NCBI GenBank assembly: GCA_003500765.1
Contig: DNQL01000171.1
Span: 1 to 16,459, forward strand
Direction: 5' to 3'
Length of the DNA stretch: 16,459 nt
DNA from: Elusimicrobiota bacterium
Lineage (GTDB): Bacteria > Elusimicrobiota > Elusimicrobia > Elusimicrobiales > UBA9959
The translations under genes were made by a program, and so were the position numbers. Below, piece by piece: positions 1 to 7,802 of this stretch (position 1 is the stretch's first letter; each line of letters starts with the position of its first letter). The notes below the pieces were generated by a model. The model saw only the letters and a program-made list of their open reading frames with translations, did not search any database and had not been told where the DNA came from.

Positions 1-1171
1 GCGCCGCGCGCAGGGCGGCCGGCAGCGACAGATAGCGCTCGAGCCGCAGCGCGCCCAGGTGACGAGGGTAGCCGCCGAAAAGTTCGTCCCCCCCGGTGCC
101 GGTCAGCGCGGCTTTCACCTTGGCCGAGGCGGCTCTCGTTATGAGATAGGTCGGTATGGCGGAGGAATCGGCGAAAGGCTCGTCGAAGCCGCCGGCGAGG
201 TTCGAACAAACATCGGCCACCCCGCCGGGAATTTCCAGCCTCTCGTGGCGCAGGCCGAAGGCCGAGGCGGCCAGAGCCGCTTTTTCCGTTTCGTCGTAGG
301 CGGCGTCGGCTCCGGAAAAGCCGGCGGAGAAAGCGGTGACCGAAGCGCCCGCCGGACCCAGGCAGGAGGCGATGGCCGCGGAATCCAGCCCGCCGGACAG
401 CAGCAGTCCCAGCGGCACGTCGGAGACCAGCTGCTCCCTGACGGAGGCGTCGAGGGCCGCCATGGCGCGGTCGCGCAGCTCGGCCTCCGGGACCCCGGCG
501 AGGTTCTCCGGCCGCAGCTCCCAGTACCTGCGTATCTCGGTGCGGCCGCTGCCGCGCAGCAGCACGCAACCGCTCTCCAGCTTCTTCACGGCCCTGAACG
601 CCGTCAGCGGCGCGGGGACCCTCAGCAGCGTGAAATACGCGTCCATGGCCGCCGGGTCCAGGTCCCGGGGTATCCTGTCGCAGAGCAGCAGCGCCTTCAG
701 TTCAGAAGCGAAGAAAAGCGCGCCTCCGGCCTCGGCATAGTAGAGAGGCTTTACGCCGAACTGGTCGCGCGCCAGCAGCAGGCGCGCTCGCCGGGAATCC
801 CATATCGCGAAAGCGAACATCCCGCGCAGCGAAGAGCACAGGTCCGGCCCGTGCTCCTCGTAAAGGTGGACGAGGACTTCGGTATCGGAGGCCGTGGAGA
901 ACCTGTGCCCCCGCTTCTCCAGGTCCGCGCGCAGTTCTTTGTAGTTATATATCTCCCCGTTAAAAACGACGACTACGCTGCCGTCCTCGTTCTTCACAGG
1001 CTGGCGGCCGGTGTCGAGGTCTATTATCTTCAGGCGGCGGTTGGCCAGGCTGGCGCGCGAACCGTCGTGATGGAACCCGTCCTCGTCCGGTCCGCGGTGG
1101 CGCAAAGACCCGGCCATCGCCGCCAGCAGGGCGTCGTTCTTATAATCGGTGAATCCGCAGATGCCGCACAT
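1..1171 (-). CDS. asnB: Asparagine synthase (glutamine-hydrolysing), partial, 3' end outside window
   Basis: This is the first 390 residues of an AsnB-type amidotransferase; family members are usually about 600-640 residues, so roughly the last 240 lie beyond the window edge. The start ATG is at 1171, with an AGAGG Shine-Dalgarno sequence nine bases upstream. It places Cys2 (MCGICG) at the N-terminus, the nucleophile that hydrolyses glutamine in class II amidotransferases. RHRGPDE (24-30), NGEIYN (71-76) and the GMFAFAIWD stretch (117-125) belong to the glutaminase domain. The synthetase domain shows the ATP-pyrophosphatase loop SGGLDS (259-264) and GTGGDELFGGY (358-368). It lies 13 bases after the GT-C-like membrane gene, so it is the third gene of that run. 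AsnB homologues in polysaccharide clusters often amidate a sugar acid or other glycan precursor rather than make free asparagine; which applies here cannot be told. Confidence 0.95.
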   Translation of the reverse strand, partial: MCGICGFTDYKNDALLAAMAGSLRHRGPDEDGFHHDGSRASLANRRLKIIDLDTGRQPVKNEDGSVVVVFNGEIYNYKELRADLEKRGHRFSTASDTEVLVHLYEEHGPDLCSSLRGMFAFAIWDSRRARLLLARDQFGVKPLYYAEAGGALFFASELKALLLCDRIPRDLDPAAMDAYFTLLRVPAPLTAFRAVKKLESGCVLLRGSGRTEIRRYWELRPENLAGVPEAELRDRAMAALDASVREQLVSDVPLGLLLSGGLDSAAIASCLGPAGASVTAFSAGFSGADAAYDETEKAALAASAFGLRHERLEIPGGVADVCSNLAGGFDEPFADSSAIPTYLITRAASAKVKAALTGTGGDELFGGYPRHLGALRLERYLSLPAALRAA

Positions 1172-1184
1172 TAAGACATGCCTC

Positions 1185-2738
1185 TCATGGGCTTTCCCTC
1201 TCCCCTCCGCCCACCGGGTAAATTGAATATCTGCCCCGCCTGAATAACGGTGGTTCCGGGGTTTGCGCCTCGTCCGCAAGGAGCACATAATCAGCTCCGT
1301 ACCTGGAAGCCGCTTTTCTTATAGTCCCCAGGTCCCCGCTCCGGTAGGCGGCGGCGACGTCTCTGTAGGTTTTGAACCAGTATTCAAGTATTTTAGAATC
1401 CGTGAGAGAAGAAAGCGTTTTAAACGAGACCACTATCGCCCGCCGCGAGTAAACCGAAAAATGATTCGCCCCGTCGGGAGGGATGAGGAACACCGCGTCG
1501 ACGGGAGTAAGGGACCTGGCCGCTTCCGCCACGGCTAGAAAATCGTCTTTCTCGGAAGCCGTCACTTCAGCCCGGCGGCCTTGCCCAGACCCGCGACTGA
1601 AAGTAACGGGGCTGGTATACAGAAGGTTAGCAAGCACCAGGAGAGCCAGCAGTCCCTTGAGATACGGCGAGCCCCGCCGCGCCATGACCGGGACGGCGCA
1701 AGCGGCCCCGACGGACAGGAAAACGAGATGATACAGGCGGCCCAGTCTCAGCGGCAGCAGGGGCAGCGCCGCGGGGATCAGATAAACCAGAACCCCCGCC
1801 ACTATAATAACGGCAACGACCGGGACAGTCAGGAGAAAAGAACGCAATTTAAAATTTTTGCGGACACAGTCCGGGCAGGCCGCGAAACCGGCGAGACCAA
1901 GTGCCAGGGGGAGGGAGAAATTACGGGAGAACTGGCCCAGGATCACTCCGGCACGGGGATAGACATCGTCCCCGCACCTGAAATTTAACGCCTGCACGGC
2001 CGTTTCGGTCAGAGGCGGCGCCGCGCGCAGGAGCGCGGGGAAATGATACAGGACGAACGGCACTATGAAGGCCGCTCCCAGTGATAGCGCTTCGCGACTG
2101 CGTTTCATTATAACGGATATAAGAACGAAGGCCGCGGCCAGCTGCATCGGATAGACCGGGTAGAACCAGGAAGCCAGACCCAGGAAAACCCCGATAACGA
2201 TATGCGCGCGAAGCGTTCCGTGCGCTAAGAGGCCCCAGAAAAGCCAGGGAGTCACGGCATCTATGAAAATACGGGGCTGGTAGTTCCCCACATAAACGGC
2301 AAAACCGACCCCGCCCATCGCCTCGCGGGGGCGTATAAGAAGAAGCCCGGCCAGAAAGGCGGCGGCGGGATTGCCGGTCAAGGCACGGACCAGCACAAAA
2401 ACCCCGGAAACGAAAACAAAGAGGAGAACTGTCGAGGACGAAAGAAGGAAGGTCTTCAGATCGCCCCCCGCAAATCGCAGGAGGCCCGACGATACATCCA
2501 GAAAAAAGCCCGTCGCTGTATGGAAATTGGCGAGGAAATAGTCTTTCGGGTAGAGAGAGGGGTCCGAATGCTTGAATATGACGGGAAGGTACGTAGCCTC
2601 GTCCCGGAAGAAATCTACAAAGCCGTCATAGATGAACCAGTGCCTGGCGGCGTAGACCGCGCAGATCGACATAAGCAGCCAGAGCCAAGTCCCGGGGGTC
2701 CATGATCCGGGACTCATGAGGCGGTCCTTAAACGTCAT
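1185..2738 (-). CDS. Polytopic membrane protein, GT-C glycosyltransferase-like with C-terminal soluble domain
   Basis: This 517-residue protein has many hydrophobic segments between about residues 15 and 380, then a soluble C-terminal domain from about 385 to 517. The first membrane helix (18-32) is followed by an acidic loop, DGFVDFFRDE (38-47). A DE/DD pair in the first external loop is the usual metal- or substrate-binding mark of GT-C fold enzymes, which use polyprenyl-phosphate sugars at the outer face of the inner membrane. The C-terminal domain has a compact motif with IPPDG (419-423) and SRR (431-433), which recalls soluble tails of uncharacterised bacterial GT-C-like proteins; I cannot name the family with certainty. 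The ATG overlaps the stop of the preceding GT4 gene (ATGA), with GGAG eight bases upstream. A Wzy-type or other integral membrane protein is the alternative. The GT-C assignment is inference. Confidence 0.8.
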   Translation of the reverse strand: MTFKDRLMSPGSWTPGTWLWLLMSICAVYAARHWFIYDGFVDFFRDEATYLPVIFKHSDPSLYPKDYFLANFHTATGFFLDVSSGLLRFAGGDLKTFLLSSSTVLLFVFVSGVFVLVRALTGNPAAAFLAGLLLIRPREAMGGVGFAVYVGNYQPRIFIDAVTPWLFWGLLAHGTLRAHIVIGVFLGLASWFYPVYPMQLAAAFVLISVIMKRSREALSLGAAFIVPFVLYHFPALLRAAPPLTETAVQALNFRCGDDVYPRAGVILGQFSRNFSLPLALGLAGFAACPDCVRKNFKLRSFLLTVPVVAVIIVAGVLVYLIPAALPLLPLRLGRLYHLVFLSVGAACAVPVMARRGSPYLKGLLALLVLANLLYTSPVTFSRGSGQGRRAEVTASEKDDFLAVAEAARSLTPVDAVFLIPPDGANHFSVYSRRAIVVSFKTLSSLTDSKILEYWFKTYRDVAAAYRSGDLGTIRKAASRYGADYVLLADEAQTPEPPLFRRGRYSIYPVGGGERESP

Positions 2739-3877
2739 TTTAAGCGCTCCACGGCCGCCGGCCCGGGGCCGAGACCGTAAAATTCGCAGTGCGCCGAAAT
2801 AAATATCTCCTCGGTAAAACTTCCGGAAGCGCGAAGCCTCCCGGCCGCTCCCAGACTTTCAGCCAAAGGGATATCGTTCACGATTCTGGCGAGATTCTCC
2901 TTCAGCGCCGCCGCATCTCCCGGCGGAGAAAGGAGGAAATCTTTACCGTCCGAACCCGTCTCCCTGACCCCGGGAAGGTCCGAAACCGCCGCCGGCAACC
3001 CAAGGGCCATGGCTTCGATAAGGGTTATCGGCTGTCCTTCACGCAGCGAAGGCATCGCGAAAACGTCGCAAAGCCGCATGACGCGGGCCATATCCGCCCG
3101 GAAGCCGGCCCAGACTACACGGTCCCCGATCCCCAGTCCCCGCGCTTTCGCCCGCAGTTCCCCGCGCAAGTCCCCGTCCCCGATAATAAGGAGTTTCAAC
3201 GTCCTTCCGTGACGGCCGGTCCGGCAAAGCGAAGCGAAAGACTCCAGCAATACGCCGAACCCCTTCTGCCAGACCAGGCGGCCGGCGGCCCCGATGACCA
3301 TCGCGCCGGACAGGCCAAGCTCCGCCGCGAGCGCCCCATCCCTTGGCCTCACCGCGAAGAATTCCCCGCCGGCGCAGTTGGGGATGACCGTGATCTTCTC
3401 CGGGGCTATTCCATGCCCGGCGACGAGCCTCTTTTTAAGGTCCCTGCTGACCGTGATGAACCTCGAAGTGAACCTTTCTCCGAGAGCCCCGAAAAAACGG
3501 TAGACCGATCTGCGGACGAAACCGACGTCAAAACCTTCGACGGGCATCGCGACCGTGGAAACGTGTTCGACCCCGGCCAGGCGGCAGGCCAGGGCGGCGT
3601 AAAAATCGGCGCGGGCGCCCTGGCTGTGCACTATGTCCGGCCCGACGGAGCGTATCACCGCGAGCAGCCGAGATACGGCGCCTGGGTCCGCCAGGCTGTC
3701 CATCGGCGCCGGATGGAGGACCGAATGACCGGAGATTTCACCGCTGAACGGCTCGGCCGGGGAACACGCGACGTGCACCTCGGCGCCGCGCGACGACATA
3801 CCCCCAGCGAGCACGGCGAAAGATCGCTCGCCGCCGCCGTATGAGGAATTTTCTATCACCAAGAGTATTTTTTTCAA
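2735..3877 (-). CDS. Glycosyltransferase family 4 (GT-B fold), TTG start
   Basis: This 380-residue retaining glycosyltransferase should transfer a sugar from a nucleotide-sugar donor to a growing lipid-linked glycan at the cytoplasmic face of the inner membrane. The N-terminal acceptor half opens with a beta strand and a glycine-rich loop, GGGERS (14-19). HSQGARADFY (84-93) and ITVSRDLKK (141-149) are typical of the family. The donor half has GAAGRLVWQKG (196-206), IIGDGDLR (231-238) and the EX7E pair E280/E288 that binds the donor nucleotide-sugar. The start is TTG, chosen because it gives the standard MKKILLVIE first strand and sits nine bases from GAGGG (3887-3891). It is the first gene of the minus-strand run continuing to the GT-C-like gene and asnB, and is divergent from another GT4 gene. 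Sugar specificity cannot be predicted. Confidence 0.92.
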   Translation of the reverse strand: MKKILLVIENSSYGGGERSFAVLAGGMSSRGAEVHVACSPAEPFSGEISGHSVLHPAPMDSLADPGAVSRLLAVIRSVGPDIVHSQGARADFYAALACRLAGVEHVSTVAMPVEGFDVGFVRRSVYRFFGALGERFTSRFITVSRDLKKRLVAGHGIAPEKITVIPNCAGGEFFAVRPRDGALAAELGLSGAMVIGAAGRLVWQKGFGVLLESFASLCRTGRHGRTLKLLIIGDGDLRGELRAKARGLGIGDRVVWAGFRADMARVMRLCDVFAMPSLREGQPITLIEAMALGLPAAVSDLPGVRETGSDGKDFLLSPPGDAAALKENLARIVNDIPLAESLGAAGRLRASGSFTEEIFISAHCEFYGLGPGPAAVERLK

Positions 3878-3886
3878 AAGAGTCCG

Positions 3887-3891
3887 CCCTC
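3887..3891 (-). promoter_or_regulatory. Shine-Dalgarno sequence supporting a TTG start
   Basis: GAGGG on the minus strand lies nine bases before the TTG at 3877. The same nine-base spacing is seen before the starts at 1171, 5267, 7757 and 8552, which supports the non-ATG start here. Confidence 0.6.
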
Positions 3892-3907
3892 GCGATTTCC
3901 CAGCCCT

Positions 3908-3930
3908 CTGACAATTATATATATTATGGT
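3908..3930. promoter_or_regulatory. AT-rich divergent promoter region
   Basis: The 110-base gap between the two divergent GT4 genes holds a run of almost pure A/T (3913-3927) in an otherwise GC-rich window. On the minus strand it contains a perfect TATAAT (3919-3914), about 36 bases before the TTG start at 3877, leaving room for a normal leader and the GAGGG site. On the plus strand TATTAT (3922-3927) could serve the gene starting at 3988. Convincing -35 boxes are not evident on either strand. The stretch ATATATAATTGT plus YA recurs in the other divergent gap at 7781-7794. Confidence 0.45.
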
Positions 3931-3987
3931 CCGCTCAACACCCCGGATCAGGCAGACCGGTTTCGTCGGGGCGCCTCTGGACACACA

Positions 3988-5238
3988 ATGAAAATATGTA
4001 TTCTCTCAACCTCTCTCTCCTGTCACCGTAAAGGAGGGACCGAGGCGCACGCCGAACTGCTGGCGGAGCGGGCGGCGCTGAAAGGCCACGACGTGACGGT
4101 ACTCACCTGCACTCATCCATCGGGCATACCGGAGGAGGAAAAACGCGGGATCCGTATCCGGTACCTGGAGGGGACCAACCACGCCATGTCTCGGAAGGAC
4201 ATGGGGATATGGCGGGAAGCCAGCGCCAATGCCTTAACCGGGCTTATCTCCGAAGGCGGCGAGGCCGTCGTCTGGGCGGAAAATCTTTCGGGACTGGGAT
4301 ACGCGTCTTCGCCGGGCAAACCGGGAAAAGCGCCTCTTATATCCATAATGCAGGGACCGGGGATAGCCGCGGACCTGAAGAGCAAGTGGGAGGGGGTCTC
4401 CGGGACCGCCGAAACGGCGCAATTTTTCTTCCGGTCGCTGCCCCAGGCGCTGGGCTCCTATCTCCCCTGGCTGAAAAGAGTTCTGGCGGGCTCGGACGCC
4501 GTTGTCGCGGTCAGCGAGTACGCCCGTGCCAGCATTATTTCCGAATTCCCCGCCGCCGCGCCTAAGACGCGCGTTATACACAACGGCATAGAAACAGGAC
4601 TGTTCCGTCCGGACCGGAAGAAGCGCGAGATGACGCGGTGCTCGCTCGGTTTTTCTTCCGGAGACAAGGTGATCGTAATGGCCGGGGTGCTCGGCAGACA
4701 GAAGGGGTTCCACCTGGGACTCTCGGCGTTCATGGAATGCCTGCGTGCCGTCCCTGCCGCAAGACTTCTTATCGCGGGCGAAGGCCCGGAAAGAAAGGCC
4801 CTGGAAACGGAAGCGGGGCGTCTCGGCCTGGAGAAAAAAACGCTCTTTTACGGCGGTTTCTCCAGGGACCGGCTCCCCGCCCTTCTGGCCGCTTCGGACG
4901 TCTTCCTTAACCCCACTCTGCGCGGAGAAGGACTTCCCCTGGCGGTGGCCGAAGCGATGGCCGCCGGGTTGCCTTGCGTACTATCCGCCGCCGGCGGCAG
5001 CGTGGAGACCGCGGTCGAAGGGGAAAGCGGATTTTTTTTCAGGCCCGGCGACGTCCATGGAGCCGGCAAAGCGCTGACGGCCCTCCTCACCGACAGGGAA
5101 CTTTGCCGGCGCATGGGCGGCGCCGCCAGGGAAAGGGCGGCACGCGAGTTCGACGCGGACAAGATGACCGACGCCTACATAAACCTATCCCTGGGCCTGC
5201 TCGGTTGCGGACCAGGGGGACCCATATGCAAGGAGTGA
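3988..5238 (+). CDS. Glycosyltransferase family 4 (GT-B fold)
   Basis: This 416-residue GT4 enzyme is predicted to add one sugar to the lipid-linked repeat unit in the cytoplasm. I place the start at the ATG at 3988 (MKICILSTS), which begins with the family's first beta strand. The frame stays open upstream to 3841, but that stretch crosses the promoter region and the start of the divergent gene and encodes nothing GT-like. Motifs are GGTE (16-19) in the acceptor loop, AVSEYAR (174-180), IHNGIETGLF (197-206), LGRQKGFH (235-242), IAGEGPER (262-269) and the EX7E pair E314/E322. Only a weak TGGA precedes the start. It is followed 28 bases later by another GT4 gene in the same direction, so the two are probably co-transcribed. 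Sugar specificity is not predictable. Confidence 0.92.
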   Translation: MKICILSTSLSCHRKGGTEAHAELLAERAALKGHDVTVLTCTHPSGIPEEEKRGIRIRYLEGTNHAMSRKDMGIWREASANALTGLISEGGEAVVWAENLSGLGYASSPGKPGKAPLISIMQGPGIAADLKSKWEGVSGTAETAQFFFRSLPQALGSYLPWLKRVLAGSDAVVAVSEYARASIISEFPAAAPKTRVIHNGIETGLFRPDRKKREMTRCSLGFSSGDKVIVMAGVLGRQKGFHLGLSAFMECLRAVPAARLLIAGEGPERKALETEAGRLGLEKKTLFYGGFSRDRLPALLAASDVFLNPTLRGEGLPLAVAEAMAAGLPCVLSAAGGSVETAVEGESGFFFRPGDVHGAGKALTALLTDRELCRRMGGAARERAAREFDADKMTDAYINLSLGLLGCGPGGPICKE

Positions 5239-5266
5239 CGATAGACCTCTACAGGGAACCGGCCGG

Positions 5267-6493
5267 ATGAAGATATGTCTTGTCACGCCCTATTCCGAGG
5301 AGGGCCCGGGCGGAGGGATAACCCGCCACATCTGCAATGTCCTGGACTCTCTGCACCGGCTGAACCATACCGTTGTGATGATATCCGGCCTCATGCGTAC
5401 TGACTCCCCATGTCCGCCTGAGGTCCGCGGCACGCGGGCGGTCTACGCGAAGGGAGTGCCGGGCGACACATTCTCCCCCTTATTCTGGAAAGAAAGCCTG
5501 AGGCTTTTCCGCGAACTGGACAATGCCGTACATTTCGACGCCGTGATATCCGAAGGCTCCTCCGCTTTCGGCCTCCGGCCCGCCCTGGCCGGCAGACCTT
5601 TAATAGCGCTGCTGCAGCAGTTTAAGCCGGTCCACATGATAAATTCAGCCAAGGGGATATCGGGGCCCCGCTCTCTCGCCTCCTATATGTTGCGGACACT
5701 GCCGGGCGCGGCCTGCGACATGCTGCGCAGCGAGCTCTACTTTTTCAGAGGCGCGGACAAAGTGGTCTGCGGGGCCAGGCATATGCTTAATAGAGCCGTC
5801 GCCCTTTATCGCATCCCCGCGGAAAGAGCTGTATACGCGCCTTTCTACACCGACAGAACATTATTCCGAAGAGATCCCTGCCTGCGGGAGGAAGGCCGGC
5901 GGAAATACGGAACGGGCGGGGACGAGTTCATCTACCTGGTACTCGGGAGGATACAAGGGACAAAGGGGATCTCCACGGCACTTGAGGCTTTCAGAACGAT
6001 GAGGCGACCGGGGAAGAGGAAAACCAGGCTCATTATAGCCGGGGGCGGGTCCGAAAGACTCGTCTCCGAGTACCGCTCTTTTGCCGAAAGGCACGGGCTG
6101 GCGGTATCCCTGACGGGCCAGGCGGAACTGGAAGACCTTCCGATCATCTACAACGCGGCCGACTGTCTTATAATGCCTTCGCCTCTTATAGAGGTTCTTC
6201 CGTACGTGATACTGGAGTCCATGTCCTGCGGGCTTCCGGTACTGGCGACACGCATGCCCGGAAACCTGGAGTTGCTGGGCCCCGGGGGCGCCTATTTCCG
6301 CCCCGGTGACCCCCGGGAACTGCGCGTCCTGATGGAGAAGGCGGCGGGCTCCGCCGCCTGGCTTGAAAACCTGGCGGCCTCGGGATATGAAAGAGCCTCG
6401 TCCCTTTTCGACGAGGCCGGATTCCGTTCAGCTATGGACTCCGCGCTCAATGGCGCGGCGCTTCAGAAAAGCCTACGGGCGGAACAGGCCTGA
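5267..6493 (+). CDS. Glycosyltransferase family 4 (GT-B fold), divergent
   Basis: This 408-residue GT4 protein probably adds a further sugar to the same glycan. It opens with MKICLVTPYSEEGPGGGITRH, where the usual GGxE acceptor loop reads GGGI (15-18). The donor half has VLGRIQGTKG (225-234), IIAGGGSER (256-264) and the EX7E pair E309/E317, followed by CGLPVLATRMPG (321-332). The ATG has AGGGA nine bases upstream (5253-5257). A 14-codon reading frame that begins inside the preceding gene ends exactly on this start (ATGA), which may couple translation. The last 47 bases overlap the 3' end of the opposing flippase gene, and a hairpin that looks like that gene's terminator lies inside this coding sequence. 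Confidence 0.9.
   Translation: MKICLVTPYSEEGPGGGITRHICNVLDSLHRLNHTVVMISGLMRTDSPCPPEVRGTRAVYAKGVPGDTFSPLFWKESLRLFRELDNAVHFDAVISEGSSAFGLRPALAGRPLIALLQQFKPVHMINSAKGISGPRSLASYMLRTLPGAACDMLRSELYFFRGADKVVCGARHMLNRAVALYRIPAERAVYAPFYTDRTLFRRDPCLREEGRRKYGTGGDEFIYLVLGRIQGTKGISTALEAFRTMRRPGKRKTRLIIAGGGSERLVSEYRSFAERHGLAVSLTGQAELEDLPIIYNAADCLIMPSPLIEVLPYVILESMSCGLPVLATRMPGNLELLGPGGAYFRPGDPRELRVLMEKAAGSAAWLENLAASGYERASSLFDEAGFRSAMDSALNGAALQKSLRAEQA
6395..6417 (-). terminator. Candidate intrinsic terminator for the flippase gene, inside the opposing coding sequence
   Basis: On the minus strand an 8-bp perfect stem (GCCTCGTC / GACGAGGC) with a seven-base loop starts 30 bases after the flippase stop and is followed by TCTTTC. 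This is a GC-rich hairpin plus a short T-rich tail. It lies wholly within the 3' part of the plus-strand GT4 gene. The T tract is short, so the call is tentative. Confidence 0.45.
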
Positions 6494-7757
6494 GAGTAGC
6501 CGCCCGGGCGGATAGGATATAAGCCGCCAGCACCGCGGACGAAGCCGCCCCCATCGAAATACTGACCGCGTAGATCCCGGCCCCGGGGGCCGACGCGGCC
6601 AGCGCCGCCAGGAAAAAGACCACCCCCCCTGTGGATATAAACATAGCACGCCGCCCCATCTTCATAGCCGCCACCACGTTATTGAAGGGCATCTCCGCCG
6701 CGGCGCAGGCGTAGGCCGGAACAAGCGACAGGAACATCAAATAAATATGCCCGATTTCAGCGGCCGAAAACTTCTGGCTGAAAAACACCTTCAGCAGGTC
6801 CTGCAGGAATATTGTCAGCGGCAGGCAGGCGACGGTGAAAAACACGAAGCTGCGCACCGAGGCGATTCCCATAAGACGCCGCGCCCCGGCGAAAGATCCC
6901 GACGAGATCAGCCTGGAGGCTTTAGCGGCGAAAACGTGTATCACAGGAGTGGCGACCACGTTAAGAAGAGCGGACAGCAGTCTTACGGCGTAAAAATAGA
7001 AACTCAGGCTCCCTTCCGGAAAACGCGAAAGGAAATTAACCGCCGCTGGTTCGCGCAGCGCCCACAGCTGGTATGCGAAGCGGATAGAGAAACTGTCGCG
7101 CACGAGCCCGGCTATCGCCGGATGCCAGAAACGGAAGGAGAGGCCAAAGCCCATATCCTTTTTTATGAACAGGGAAGTGGCCAATAAGGAAAACAGGCCG
7201 GAGGAGAGAGTGGCCCAGGCTATCGCGTTTATACCGTAACTCCCGGAAAAAAACAGGACCGCGCCTATATTGAACAGCGGCGCCAGGAGGCCCAGCAGAT
7301 AAGGAAGAAGGAACCGCATTTCCGCGTTTATGAGCGCGTTATTGAGGGCCACGGCGCGGTTCCAGACAAGGGCGGCTCCCAGCACCAGAACGAAGGACTT
7401 CATCTCCGCGGCGGCCTGGACGGAAAACCCGGGGGCAAAAGCGCGCGCGAGAGGCTCGCCGAAGACGGCCATCGCCCCGAAGGAGGCCGCTCCGGCCGCC
7501 AGCGACACGGTCATTACCGCCTGGTAAAAGCGCCCGGCGTCCGCGGCGTCCTTCACCTTTAGGTCGTTGTAATACTGCATGAACATGTGAGTAAAAAAAG
7601 AGGCGACGCCGGCGATTAGCGCGAACACGGCCATCCCCGCGAAATAAGCGTCGCTGGAAGCCGAAGCGCCGAAACGCAAGGCGAAGACGAACTGGAACGC
7701 CAGCGCCAGCAGGGTCTGCGCGGCGATCACCGCGTTGTAGAGGAACAGCCTTTTCAT
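6447..7757 (-). CDS. MurJ/MviN-like lipid-linked oligosaccharide flippase (MVF family)
   Basis: This 436-residue, very hydrophobic protein is predicted to move a polyprenyl-linked saccharide from the inner to the outer face of the inner membrane. The N-terminus carries RFGASASSDAYFAG (28-41), close to the first-helix signature of the MurJ branch of the MOP superfamily. The rest is a series of about 12 membrane segments, somewhat shorter than the roughly 510 residues and 14 helices of MurJ. It is therefore more likely a Wzx-type flippase dedicated to this locus than the housekeeping lipid II flippase. The ATG at 7757 has GGAG nine bases upstream (7767-7770). It is transcribed alone on this strand, divergent from the methyltransferase and overlapping the 3' end of the GT4 gene by 47 bases. 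Substrate cannot be told from sequence. Confidence 0.88.
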   Translation of the reverse strand: MKRLFLYNAVIAAQTLLALAFQFVFALRFGASASSDAYFAGMAVFALIAGVASFFTHMFMQYYNDLKVKDAADAGRFYQAVMTVSLAAGAASFGAMAVFGEPLARAFAPGFSVQAAAEMKSFVLVLGAALVWNRAVALNNALINAEMRFLLPYLLGLLAPLFNIGAVLFFSGSYGINAIAWATLSSGLFSLLATSLFIKKDMGFGLSFRFWHPAIAGLVRDSFSIRFAYQLWALREPAAVNFLSRFPEGSLSFYFYAVRLLSALLNVVATPVIHVFAAKASRLISSGSFAGARRLMGIASVRSFVFFTVACLPLTIFLQDLLKVFFSQKFSAAEIGHIYLMFLSLVPAYACAAAEMPFNNVVAAMKMGRRAMFISTGGVVFFLAALAASAPGAGIYAVSISMGAASSAVLAAYILSARAATLRPVPPVGFSEAPRH

Positions 7758-7774
7758 CTGTCTTAACTCCGGCC

Positions 7775-7794
7775 TATATGATATATAATTGTTA
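7775..7794. promoter_or_regulatory. AT-rich divergent promoter with perfect TATAAT near the methyltransferase start
   Basis: The 45-base gap between the flippase and methyltransferase genes contains a plus-strand TATAAT (7784-7789), ending only 13 bases before the ATG at 7803. Transcription starting at the usual distance would leave a leader of about seven bases or fewer. On the minus strand the same A/T block (for instance TATATC) could serve the flippase gene. The sequence ATATATAATTGTTA (7781-7794) nearly repeats the box in the other divergent gap. A clear -35 is not visible. Confidence 0.45.
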
Positions 7795-7802
7795 AACCGC
7801 GC

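Noticed and set aside
59..1174. Long plus-strand open frame (371 codons)
   Set aside because: It lies opposite the clear AsnB coding sequence, its translation is low-complexity Gly/Arg/Gln-rich and has no domain; such antisense frames are common in GC-rich DNA.
2789..3844. Long plus-strand open frame (351 codons)
   Set aside because: Antisense to the GT4 gene, whose motifs are intact; the translation is Arg/Pro-rich without recognisable structure.
3841..3987. N-terminal extension of the first plus-strand GT4 gene
   Set aside because: It would place the start inside the divergent gene and run through the AT-rich promoter; the ATG at 3988 begins the normal GT4 first strand.
6500..6511. Palindrome CCGCCCGGGCGG seven bases after the GT4 stop
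   Set aside because: It could form a hairpin, but there is no T tract after it and it codes for part of the flippase, so I do not call it a terminator.
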